NCBI GenBank assembly: GCA_023386395.1
Contig: JAEWJV010000143.1
Span: 1-5,365, forward strand
DNA from: Bacteroidota bacterium
GTDB lineage: Bacteria > Bacteroidota > Bacteroidia > Chitinophagales > Chitinophagaceae
DNA length: 5,365 nt
Direction of reading: 5' to 3'
In this document: piece by piece, positions 1-5,336 of the stretch
Layout of the letters: every line of letters begins with the position of its first letter
Position numbering within the stretch: the first letter of the stretch is position 1
Made by a program: the position numbers and the translations under genes
Notes under the pieces: generated by a model
Told to the model about the DNA's origin: nothing
Database searches by the model: none
What the model saw: the letters and a program-made list of their open reading frames with translations, nothing else

Positions 1-395
1 CAAAACATTATCCTTTAACCATTCGTCGTGTAAAAGAGATAAAACAACTAAATGCAAAAGGCGTAAAAGTGGATGATCTTCAACCGGTTGAGCTAATTCC
101 GGCCAAAGAAATAGAACATGGTTTTGTGGATGTGGTTGGCCATTTAACTATTGGCAACCTGGAAAAAACCTCGCAGCGTAATAAGGAAAAACAAAGACAG
201 CAGCGCAGGGAAGGACAGCCAAAGCAACCGCAAAAGGAGCATAGACAAGGGCCTCCGCCGCAAAGGAATATGCCGCCACAGCAAAAAAAGCAATTCCAGA
301 AACCAAATAAGCCACGGCCACCGCAACAAGGAAATAACCGGGACCAGGCCAACAGGAACAGACCACAGAACGGAAATGATAAAAGAGAAGGCTAA
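1..395 (+). CDS. ricT: C-terminal part of a probable RicT (PSP1 domain) protein, 5' end outside the window
   Basis: The open frame enters from the left edge (first full codon at 3) and ends at TAA 393-395, so about 130 C-terminal residues are visible and the start is missing. The visible part reads HYPLTIRRVKEIKQLNAKGV followed by a VDDLQPVEL segment and a FVDVVGHLTIGNLEK segment. This resembles the end of Bacteroidota RicT/PSP1 proteins, where a 'VKxIxxLNxKGVK' stretch precedes a short 'DVVGQ'-like motif. In Bacillus, RicT works with two partners as an Fe-S complex affecting RNase Y and mRNA maturation; the role in Bacteroidota is not established here. The last 72 residues (nt 177-392) are a low-complexity tail rich in Q, P, R, K and N with almost no hydrophobic residues, so probably disordered and possibly RNA-binding. 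The PSP1 core and its cysteines lie outside the window, so the name rests on the tail alone. A GTG at 69 is in frame but is only an internal valine codon. Confidence 0.6.
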   Translation, partial: KHYPLTIRRVKEIKQLNAKGVKVDDLQPVELIPAKEIEHGFVDVVGHLTIGNLEKTSQRNKEKQRQQRREGQPKQPQKEHRQGPPPQRNMPPQQKKQFQKPNKPRPPQQGNNRDQANRNRPQNGNDKREG

Positions 396-409
396 TGATG
401 TCCTTTACA

Positions 410-426
410 TTTTATCTGAGATAAAA
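410..426. terminator. Small AT-rich hairpin between convergent genes
   Basis: TTTTATC (410-416) pairs perfectly with GATAAAA (420-426) around a 3-base loop. It sits in the 39-bp gap between the ricT stop (395) and the stop of the opposing gene (435). On the + strand a T-rich stretch follows (428-446). The position suits a terminator for the left gene, but the stem is weak (one G-C pair) and the T-run is interrupted, so termination is a guess from position and shape. Confidence 0.35.
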
Positions 427-434
427 ATTCTTCT

Positions 435-1421
435 TTACTCTTTTTTCGCTCTTAACAAATTATCCTGCAGCAAATCATTTTTCCTGTAATCCTTCAATTC
501 GTTGCGCAAGCCTTTTCTTTCACTGCGGTTAAATTCATAAAGATCTTTCAAATTTGGCTTGCCGGCATCCACCCAGGCAGAATACCAGAAATCGGCGACA
601 AGATTGGCAGAATAATTTAATTGATCATTTACAGTGGTGGTTAAAGCTGCCGCATATTGCTTGGCGAAAGCATCTGTATAAACTTTTGTTTTGCGGCCAT
701 AATACATGCGTTCCTCATATTTGGAACTGTCAGGAAAATTTTTGGCGACTTCCTTTTCTTTTTCGAACATCTCAGGCAATAAGGCATGCGCCCTTCTCAC
801 GGCAGTCCAGATAGTTTCACCTTTGTTTTTTATATAAGCCGCTTTATGTTTTGAATGTAAATTATACCGGCTTAATTCAAGCTCGGGTATAGTAGATTCC
901 CATAAAGCATGTAACCCTTTCTGGCCTGTAAGCTGGCCATCATAATTATTGGTGGTATGCAGCGGCACGCAGGCATCTTCAATATAATGCGCCAGGTCAA
1001 CCGCATAAAAAACAATGCTGTCTGCATTATTTCTTTTTAAAGCATTCACCAGCGAATCGTATTCAATTAAAACCTGGTAAGGCACAAAGCCATATTTTTT
1101 TAACATATCCCAGGTATATTTTTCAACGGCAGGCTGCACATCCCGTGGCATATACAATACGGCGCCGTTGCCATAATTCTCAATATCTATGAAATGTTTC
1201 GGGCCTTCGCTCCTGTCAATATAACGGCGTTTATCCGGCCTGATTGATGTAATAGCAACTGTGTCCATCTTGGAAAAGAAAAAACGGCGCACACATTTCG
1301 GCATTTTATACACGGCAAGCTGCGTAGCAGTTTGATGTGCATAAAAACCCCATGAACAAAGGGAAACGATAACGATTACACAGCAAATAAATAAGAAGAA
1401 ACGATTGAAATAAATTTTCAT
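435..1421 (-). CDS. Secreted zinc-dependent phospholipase C / S1-P1 nuclease family protein
   Basis: 328-aa protein read from ATG 1421-1419 to TAA 437-435. The N-terminus is a signal peptide: basic MKIYFNR, then a hydrophobic core at about residues 8-21, so the protein acts outside the cytoplasm. The ligand pattern of the three-zinc phospholipase C / P1 nuclease fold is visible in order: WGFYAH (W24, H29; same W-x4-H spacing as mature P1 nuclease), probably D63, HFID (H76), H145-x3-D149-x5-H155 in HYIEDACVPLH, and H171-x3-E175 in HALWE. In this superfamily the N-terminal amine of the mature Trp binds zinc, which predicts cleavage just before W24. The last ligand is Glu, as in bacterial phospholipase C, rather than Asp as in fungal P1 nuclease, but whether the substrate is a phospholipid or a nucleic acid cannot be decided from sequence. 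An in-frame upstream Met at 1445 would add MLTNYICI ahead of the signal peptide and lies before the -7-like box, so 1421 is preferred. It is divergent from gatB and convergent with ricT, hence a single-gene unit. Confidence 0.8.
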   Translation of the reverse strand: MKIYFNRFFLFICCVIVIVSLCSWGFYAHQTATQLAVYKMPKCVRRFFFSKMDTVAITSIRPDKRRYIDRSEGPKHFIDIENYGNGAVLYMPRDVQPAVEKYTWDMLKKYGFVPYQVLIEYDSLVNALKRNNADSIVFYAVDLAHYIEDACVPLHTTNNYDGQLTGQKGLHALWESTIPELELSRYNLHSKHKAAYIKNKGETIWTAVRRAHALLPEMFEKEKEVAKNFPDSSKYEERMYYGRKTKVYTDAFAKQYAAALTTTVNDQLNYSANLVADFWYSAWVDAGKPNLKDLYEFNRSERKGLRNELKDYRKNDLLQDNLLRAKKE

Positions 1422-1425
1422 GATG

Positions 1426-1433
1426 CAAATGTA
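1426..1433 (-). promoter_or_regulatory. -7-like box (TAnnTTTG) just before the phospholipase/nuclease gene
   Basis: On the minus strand TACATTTG matches the Bacteroidota sigma factor -7 consensus TAnnTTTG exactly, and only four bases (CATC) separate it from the ATG at 1421. No TTG/TTTG element is found at the expected distance of about 19-21 bases upstream. If used, transcription would begin at or within a few bases of the start codon, giving a leaderless or nearly leaderless mRNA. Confidence 0.4.
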
Positions 1434-1469
1434 ATTTGTAAGCACTTCTGAATTTGGCCGTCACAAAAT

Positions 1470-1485
1470 GTAAACAAAAGTTTAC
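1470..1485. repeat. Perfect inverted repeat GTAAAC-AAAA-GTTTAC in the divergent intergenic region
   Basis: Two 6-base arms, GTAAAC (1470-1475) and GTTTAC (1480-1485), pair perfectly across AAAA. The element lies between the two divergent start codons, 49 bases from the phospholipase/nuclease start (1421) and 100 bases from the gatB start (1585). Such a spaced palindrome could be an operator for a dimeric regulator. The region is AT-rich, so chance occurrence is possible; no other copy was seen in the window. Confidence 0.35.
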
Positions 1486-1570
1486 TTTATTCATTTTATA
1501 AAATCCGCAAAGCCTTAGTTTTATTGGGATTTATACATTTCTTTTAATAAACAGTTGTTGACTAAAGGTA

Positions 1571-1578
1571 TATTTTTG
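1571..1578 (+). promoter_or_regulatory. -7-like box (TAnnTTTG) before gatB
   Basis: TATTTTTG matches TAnnTTTG and ends six bases before the gatB ATG at 1585. No TTG/TTTG is present at the usual -33 distance; the nearby TTGTTG (1555-1560) is too close (10-13 bases). If real, the transcript would have almost no leader. Its position also argues against the in-frame TTG at 1555 being the start codon, because that would place the box inside the gene. Confidence 0.4.
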
Positions 1579-1584
1579 CCGGTC

Positions 1585-3030
1585 ATGAGTGAAGCAGCGC
1601 AAAAATATGAAGCGGTTATAGGGCTTGAAGTGCACGCACGGTTATCTACCAAAAGCAAATTGTTTTGCAGCGATGCCAACAGCTATGGCGCTGCCCCCAA
1701 CGAAAATGTTGGTGTAATTACATTGGCGCATCCGGGCATTTTACCTAAAACAAATAAAAGAGCCATTGAATTTGCGGTTATGATGGGCATTGCCTGTAAC
1801 TGCAGTATCAATCAGAAAAATTATTTTGCCCGCAAGCATTATTTCTATCCCGATCTGCCAAAAGGTTTTCAAACTTCACAGCATACGGTTCCCATATGCG
1901 GGCCGGGCTTTGTAACCATAAAAACTTCAACTGGTGAGCGTAATGTAAAGCTGCATCATATTCACCTGGAAGAAGATGCCGGCAAGAGCATTCATGATAT
2001 GAACGAAGATTACAGTTACATAGATTTAAACCGCGCCGGCACACCATTAATTGAAATTGTTACTGAGCCCGATATGCATTCTGCTGAAGAAGCAGGGTTA
2101 TTCGTAACTGAATTAAGAAAACTGGTGCGCTGGATAAATGTTTGTGATGGCAATATGGAAGAAGGCAGCATGCGTTGTGATGCGAATGTTTCCATTCGTT
2201 TGAAAGGGGAAACAAAGCTGGGCATCAAGGTTGAAGTAAAAAACCTTAACTCTATACGCAACGTAAGAAAGGCGATTGAATTTGAGATTGACCGTATGAT
2301 TGGCAGGCTTGAAAAAGGTGAAAAAATTTACCAGCAAACAAGAAGTTTTGATGCATCTGACGATACCACGTTTGCCATTCGCGAAAAAGAGGAAGCCAAT
2401 GATTACCGCTATTTTCCCGAGCCTGATTTGCCACCAATCAATTTAAGCAACGAATATCTCATCAGCATAAAAAATAGTTTGCCGGCGTTGCCGCAGGCAT
2501 TGTATAAAAAGTATCAAACTGAATTTGGTTTAAACGAATATGATGCTGCACAGCTTACGCTGGAAAAAGAAATTGCAGATTATTTTGAATCGGTTATTCG
2601 GCATACAACTAATTATAAAGCTGCGGCCAACTGGATAAACGGCCCCATTAAACAATTGATAAACGAAGAAGGCATTTCGTTGAATTCCATTGCGCCAAAC
2701 AGACTTGCAGAGATGATTGATATTGTTGATAAAGGAGACGTTAGTTTTTCAAATGCAGCGTCAAAATTGCTGCCTGCTGTTATAAAGAACAATGCTGAAA
2801 GTATTGCAGCGCTTGCATCCCAGCTTAATATCATTCAAACGGGCGATGCAGGCCAACTACAGGAATGGGTGAATACGGTTATCAATAAAATGCCTGAAAA
2901 AGTAGCTGAATATAAAAAAGGTAAAAAAGGTTTGATTGGCCTGTTTGTAGGTGAAGTAAAAAAGCTGAGCAAGGGCAGGGCGGACCTGAAATCTGTAACG
3001 CAGTTGCTGGAAGATGCATTGAAATCTTAA
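1585..3030 (+). CDS. gatB: Aspartyl/glutamyl-tRNA(Asn/Gln) amidotransferase subunit B
   Basis: 481-aa protein, the usual length for GatB. In the GatCAB complex this subunit binds the misacylated tRNA and phosphorylates the Asp or Glu side chain using ATP; ammonia from GatA then makes Asn-tRNA or Gln-tRNA. Visible landmarks are the N-terminal YEAVIGLEVHARL (residues 8-20), HYFYPDLPKG, HLEEDAGKS, the PET112 signature IDLNRAGTPLIEIVTEP (146-162), MEEGSMRCDANVS, EVKNLNS and NDYRYFPEPDLPP. The C-terminal YqeY-like tRNA-binding helical domain (about 330-481) ends in GLFVGEVKKLSKGRADLKSV. The cysteine pairs that form a zinc site in many GatB proteins are absent: C28 stands alone, and NVGVITLAHPG replaces the CxxC segment, as in the Staphylococcus-type enzyme. 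The start is set at ATG 1585 because MSEAAQKYEAVIGLEVH fits the family; an in-frame TTG at 1555 would add ten unsupported residues. gatA and gatC are not in the window, so the gat genes are not clustered here. Confidence 0.97.
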   Translation: MSEAAQKYEAVIGLEVHARLSTKSKLFCSDANSYGAAPNENVGVITLAHPGILPKTNKRAIEFAVMMGIACNCSINQKNYFARKHYFYPDLPKGFQTSQHTVPICGPGFVTIKTSTGERNVKLHHIHLEEDAGKSIHDMNEDYSYIDLNRAGTPLIEIVTEPDMHSAEEAGLFVTELRKLVRWINVCDGNMEEGSMRCDANVSIRLKGETKLGIKVEVKNLNSIRNVRKAIEFEIDRMIGRLEKGEKIYQQTRSFDASDDTTFAIREKEEANDYRYFPEPDLPPINLSNEYLISIKNSLPALPQALYKKYQTEFGLNEYDAAQLTLEKEIADYFESVIRHTTNYKAAANWINGPIKQLINEEGISLNSIAPNRLAEMIDIVDKGDVSFSNAASKLLPAVIKNNAESIAALASQLNIIQTGDAGQLQEWVNTVINKMPEKVAEYKKGKKGLIGLFVGEVKKLSKGRADLKSVTQLLEDALKS

Positions 3031-3089
3031 AAACAGGCATAGAAGATTGTACATTTTTTATTTTAAATTTTTGACTTTAATTAAACATA

Positions 3090-4211
3090 ATGAAATATCT
3101 AACCTGGGTTGCAGTTGCGCTGGTAGCGTTTGCGGGATGCAAAAATGGTAGCGGTGAAAACTTTACAGTAAGTGGTAAAATTACAAACCCACAATCAGAC
3201 AGTGTTTATCTTGAAGAGCTTTCTTACAACACGCCTGAAACAAAAAAACTTGATTCGGCTAAAGTTGATAAAGATGGCAACTATACTTTAAAGGGAAGTT
3301 CTGCGCAGCAGAATTTATTTATGCTTGGGTTTAAAAATAATCCAACAGTTATTTTGGTAAACGATGCAAAGGATATTAAAATAAATTTTGACCCTAATGG
3401 TTTTCATTTTCCTGAAGTAACAGGTTCTGAAGCTACAAAAGAACTATACGCTTTTATAAAAGATTATTTTCAGCAAGATTCTGCACTGGCTGTTACTTAC
3501 CAGCAATTAAATGCGCTCACAGAAGAAACTGCAAAAGATTCAAACCATGTGCAAAACCTTCAGCAGGATTATACCAATCGCATAACTGCGCTTGGTAACC
3601 TGTTATCTTCTACCATCAACAATTCTAAAAACCCTGCTATTGTTTGTTTTGTTTTAGACAGGGCAAGAGGTGCTATGGCGCCGGAAGCATTGGCGGGTCT
3701 TGCAGAAAGTGCAGCCAAACGTTTTCCGCAACATGCAGGCCTGGAAAGTTTTAAAAAGGATCTTGCCAAGCAAGTTAATCCAAATGCTGATTATCCATTG
3801 CTAAACCAGCAGGCGCCGGATTTAACTATGGCTACGCCGGATGGCAAAAAGATCAGCATCAGTAATTTTAAAGGCAAATATGTGTTGATTGATTTTTGGG
3901 CAAGCTGGTGCGCACCATGCCGTCAGGAAAACCCGAATGTAGTGGAAGCATACAATAAGTTTAAGAATAAAAACTTCGATATTCTTGGCATTTCGCTGGA
4001 TGATGATAAAGCAGCCTGGATAAAAGCCATCCAGGATGACCATCTTGCCTGGACGCATATAAGCGACCTGCAATCGCCAAGCGCTGCAGCTTCATTGTAT
4101 CATTTTGATGGTATTCCTTTTAATGTTTTAATTGATCCGCAGGGAAAGATCATTGCATCAGGCCTGCGTGGCCCTGCACTTGAGCAAAAGCTTAATGAAG
4201 TTTTGCAGTAA
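3090..4211 (+). CDS. TlpA/ResA-like thiol-disulfide oxidoreductase lipoprotein with N-terminal DUF4369
   Basis: 373-aa envelope protein. Residues 1-17 form a lipoprotein signal, MKYLTWVAVALVAFAGC, with acylated C17 predicted; F at -3 is slightly unusual, A and G at -2/-1 are standard. Residues of about 24-115 (FTVSGKITNPQSDSVYLEEL onward) match the beta-rich DUF4369 domain common in Bacteroidota. A helical linker follows (about 120-235), then a thioredoxin-fold domain from about 240. It holds the ISNFKGKYVLIDFWASW strand and the redox pair WCAPC (C274, C277), and GIPFNVLIDPQG supplies the cis-proline (P343). The family reduces or exchanges disulfides in exported proteins, for example in cytochrome c maturation or oxidative stress; the partner here is unknown. 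It begins 59 bp after gatB with no strong terminator between them, so read-through is possible, but functional coupling with gatB is unlikely. AATTTTTG (3066-3073) is a one-mismatch -7 box. A strong hairpin follows the stop. Confidence 0.88.
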   Translation: MKYLTWVAVALVAFAGCKNGSGENFTVSGKITNPQSDSVYLEELSYNTPETKKLDSAKVDKDGNYTLKGSSAQQNLFMLGFKNNPTVILVNDAKDIKINFDPNGFHFPEVTGSEATKELYAFIKDYFQQDSALAVTYQQLNALTEETAKDSNHVQNLQQDYTNRITALGNLLSSTINNSKNPAIVCFVLDRARGAMAPEALAGLAESAAKRFPQHAGLESFKKDLAKQVNPNADYPLLNQQAPDLTMATPDGKKISISNFKGKYVLIDFWASWCAPCRQENPNVVEAYNKFKNKNFDILGISLDDDKAAWIKAIQDDHLAWTHISDLQSPSAAASLYHFDGIPFNVLIDPQGKIIASGLRGPALEQKLNEVLQ

Positions 4212-4244
4212 GCACACTAATTGTTTTATAATTTTCTTTAGTTA

Positions 4245-4275
4245 CAGATGCACAGAAAAAAATTCTGTGCATCTG
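4245..4275 (+). terminator. Strong 13-bp perfect hairpin, probable terminator of the gatB / TlpA-like block
   Basis: CAGATGCACAGAA (4245-4257) pairs perfectly with TTCTGTGCATCTG (4263-4275) around AAAAA. It lies 34 bases after the stop of the TlpA-like gene and before the next promoter. A T-rich run (ATTATTTTT, 4281-4289) follows after five bases rather than at once, so it is not a textbook intrinsic terminator. It may also protect the mRNA 3' end. Confidence 0.6.
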
Positions 4276-4286
4276 CAGCAATTATT

Positions 4287-4318
4287 TTTGATAAAATAAA
4301 TTTTACACGTTTACTTTG
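4287..4318 (+). promoter_or_regulatory. Candidate -33/-7 promoter for the membrane protein-regulator operon
   Basis: TTTG (4287-4290) and TTACTTTG (4311-4318) are separated by 20 bases. This fits the Bacteroidota pattern TTTG-N19-21-TAnnTTTG with one mismatch (T for A in the second position of the -7 box). Transcription would start around 4323-4326, leaving a leader of about 10 bases before ATG 4336. The -7 box overlaps the left arm of the inverted repeat at 4313-4329, which is the arrangement expected for repression by steric block. Confidence 0.45.
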
Positions 4319-4329
4319 TTTCTCAAAGT
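4313..4329. promoter_or_regulatory. Candidate operator, copy 1: ACTTTG-N5-CAAAGT
   Basis: ACTTTG (4313-4318) and CAAAGT (4324-4329) are perfect inverted arms around TTTCT, seven bases before the ATG of the membrane protein gene. The same CTTTG-N5-CAAAGT-N-CTTTT arrangement recurs at 5312-5333 ahead of the next transcription unit. The arms and the trailing CTTTT are conserved while the spacer differs (TTTCT versus AAATT), which is what a dimer-binding site looks like. The obvious candidate binder is the winged-helix protein encoded at 4995-5294; that is inference. Confidence 0.55.
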
Positions 4330-4335
4330 GCTTTT

Positions 4336-4983
4336 ATGAATGAGTCTGAAAAGCTTTCAAGCGATCTGCGTGATATAAAACAAATGATGGAACGCAGCAG
4401 CCGTTTTATAAGTTTAAGCGGCCTGAGCGGCATCTCCGCAGGGGTGTGTGCTTTAATTGGCGCAACAGTTTCCGCAGATATAATTGAAAGGAATAAACGT
4501 GCAGTGCATAATTTAAAGGCTTCATTAGCTGATGCCGATTCTATTCTCTATGGCGATTTCTTGCACAGCCGTTTGTTCCAGGTTGCTATGCTAACGTTTC
4601 TTGCTGCACTGCTTACGGCTTTTATATTCACGTATCAACGCAGTAAAAAAACAAACACGCCTATTTGGGGCACTACGGCAAAGCGTCTTATTATTAATGT
4701 AACAGTGCCCGTTATCACCGGCGGCATATTTTTGCTGGCCTTAATTAATAATGGTGTATTCGGTTTTGTTGCGCCCGGCTGCTTAATATTTTACGGCCTC
4801 GGCATGTTAAATGCCAGCAAATACACGCTTCCCGAAACGAGATATCTTGCATACGGCGAAATTTTATTAGGCCTTATAAATTTAGGTTTCATGGGATATG
4901 GTTTATATTTCTGGGCTGCAGGTTTTGGGTTACTCCATATCATATATGGTACGTTTATGTGGTGGAAATATGAACGCAACTGA
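4336..4983 (+). CDS. Six-helix integral membrane protein of unknown function, paired with a winged-helix regulator
   Basis: 215-aa protein with no signal peptide. A polar N-terminal segment (residues 1-23, MNESEKLSSDLRDIKQMMER then SSR) precedes likely membrane helices at about 24-47, 79-101, 117-137, 140-158, 170-188 and 189-209. The loop between helices 1 and 2 (about 50-78) is hydrophilic. It ends in a short basic WWKYERN tail. Glycine-rich helix 1 (ISLSGLSGISAG) and the NASKYTLPETRYLAYGEI segment (159-176) look like conserved family features. I recall similar uncharacterised Bacteroidota proteins with this pattern, next to a small winged-helix regulator, but no function is known to me and no enzymatic motif is visible. 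The ATG at 4336 lies close behind the candidate operator; there is no strong Shine-Dalgarno sequence. The next gene starts 11 bases after its stop, so the two are almost certainly co-transcribed. Confidence 0.85.
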   Translation: MNESEKLSSDLRDIKQMMERSSRFISLSGLSGISAGVCALIGATVSADIIERNKRAVHNLKASLADADSILYGDFLHSRLFQVAMLTFLAALLTAFIFTYQRSKKTNTPIWGTTAKRLIINVTVPVITGGIFLLALINNGVFGFVAPGCLIFYGLGMLNASKYTLPETRYLAYGEILLGLINLGFMGYGLYFWAAGFGLLHIIYGTFMWWKYERN

Positions 4984-4994
4984 AGAAATAAAGC

Positions 4995-5294
4995 ATGAAG
5001 AATCCAATAGAAAACTTAAATAAAACTTTTGACAGCCGCATACGGTTAGGCATAATGAGTGCACTTATGGTAAATGCATCTATCAACTTTAATGATTTGA
5101 AACAGTTGATAAATGTTACGGATGGAAATCTCGCCAGCCATATAAAAGCGCTTGAAGAAAGCGGCTATATAAAAGTGCAGAAAGGATTTATCGGCCGTAA
5201 AACCAATACACTTTACTCAGCCACCAAATCGGGCGAAAAAGCTTTTCGTGCGCATTTGGATGCACTGGAGAAGATGATTAAGAATATAGAATAA
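4995..5294 (+). CDS. Small winged-helix transcriptional regulator (MarR/ArsR-like, HTH_34 type)
   Basis: 99-aa single-domain DNA-binding protein. Residues 11-27 (TFDSRIRLGIMSALMVN) form the first helix typical of this family, and 31-40 (NFNDLKQLIN) the second. VTDGNLASHIKALEESGYIK (41-60) holds the helix-turn-helix recognition helix, and VQKGFIGRKTNTLYSATKSG (61-80) the beta-hairpin wing. The C-terminal helix (about 81-98, EKAFRAHLDALEKMIKNI) probably makes the dimer interface. There is no ligand-binding domain and no cysteine, so a metal- or thiol-sensing role like that of classical ArsR proteins is not supported; the signal may come through a partner, for example the membrane protein encoded just upstream. 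The 11-bp gap to that gene implies one operon. The gene is bracketed by the two copies of CTTTG-N5-CAAAGT, suggesting autoregulation and control of the following gene. DNA-binding assignment is firm; target and signal are inferred. Confidence 0.9.
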   Translation: MKNPIENLNKTFDSRIRLGIMSALMVNASINFNDLKQLINVTDGNLASHIKALEESGYIKVQKGFIGRKTNTLYSATKSGEKAFRAHLDALEKMIKNIE

Positions 5295-5311
5295 ATTTTT
5301 TTACCTACTTG

Positions 5312-5326
5312 CTTTGAAATTCAAAG
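5312..5326. promoter_or_regulatory. Candidate operator, copy 2: CTTTGAA-A-TTCAAAG
   Basis: A perfect 7+1+7 palindrome centred at 5319, in the 42-bp gap between the regulator stop (5294) and the ATG at 5337. It is followed by TACTTTT, matching TGCTTTT after copy 1 at all but one base. TTGCTTTG (5309-5316) could serve as a -7 box with one mismatch, as at copy 1, but no TTG lies at the -33 distance. The downstream gene may therefore depend partly on read-through or on a non-standard promoter. Confidence 0.55.
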
Positions 5327-5336
5327 TACTTTTAAA

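Noticed and set aside
80..366. Several antisense open frames opposite the ricT tail with cysteine- and phenylalanine-rich products
   Set aside because: They are the mirror of a low-complexity Q/P/K-rich coding sequence, with no start signals or family resemblance.
151..489. 112-codon + strand frame overlapping the ricT end in another phase
   Set aside because: Product is low complexity, shares the biased DNA of the ricT tail and runs across the intergenic gap into the opposing gene; no sign of a frameshift.
554..814. 86-codon + strand frame inside the minus-strand gene
   Set aside because: Shadow of a well-supported gene; no recognisable domain.
1422..1445. Upstream Met for the phospholipase/nuclease gene
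   Set aside because: It would place MLTNYICI before a normal signal peptide and overlap the TAnnTTTG box; the Met at 1421 begins a typical basic N-region.
1480..1489. GTTTACTTTA as a third copy of the CTTTG/CAAAG operator
   Set aside because: It resembles the left flank of copy 1 (GTTTACTTTG) but lacks the CTTTG and CAAAGT arms, so it is probably an AT-rich coincidence.
1555..1584. In-frame TTG as an upstream start for gatB
   Set aside because: It adds ten residues not expected in the family and would put the -7-like box inside the coding region; ATG 1585 gives a normal GatB N-terminus.
3050..3057. TACATTTT as a -7 box for the TlpA-like gene
   Set aside because: Lacks the final G, has no -33 partner and is 32 bases from the start; too weak to annotate.
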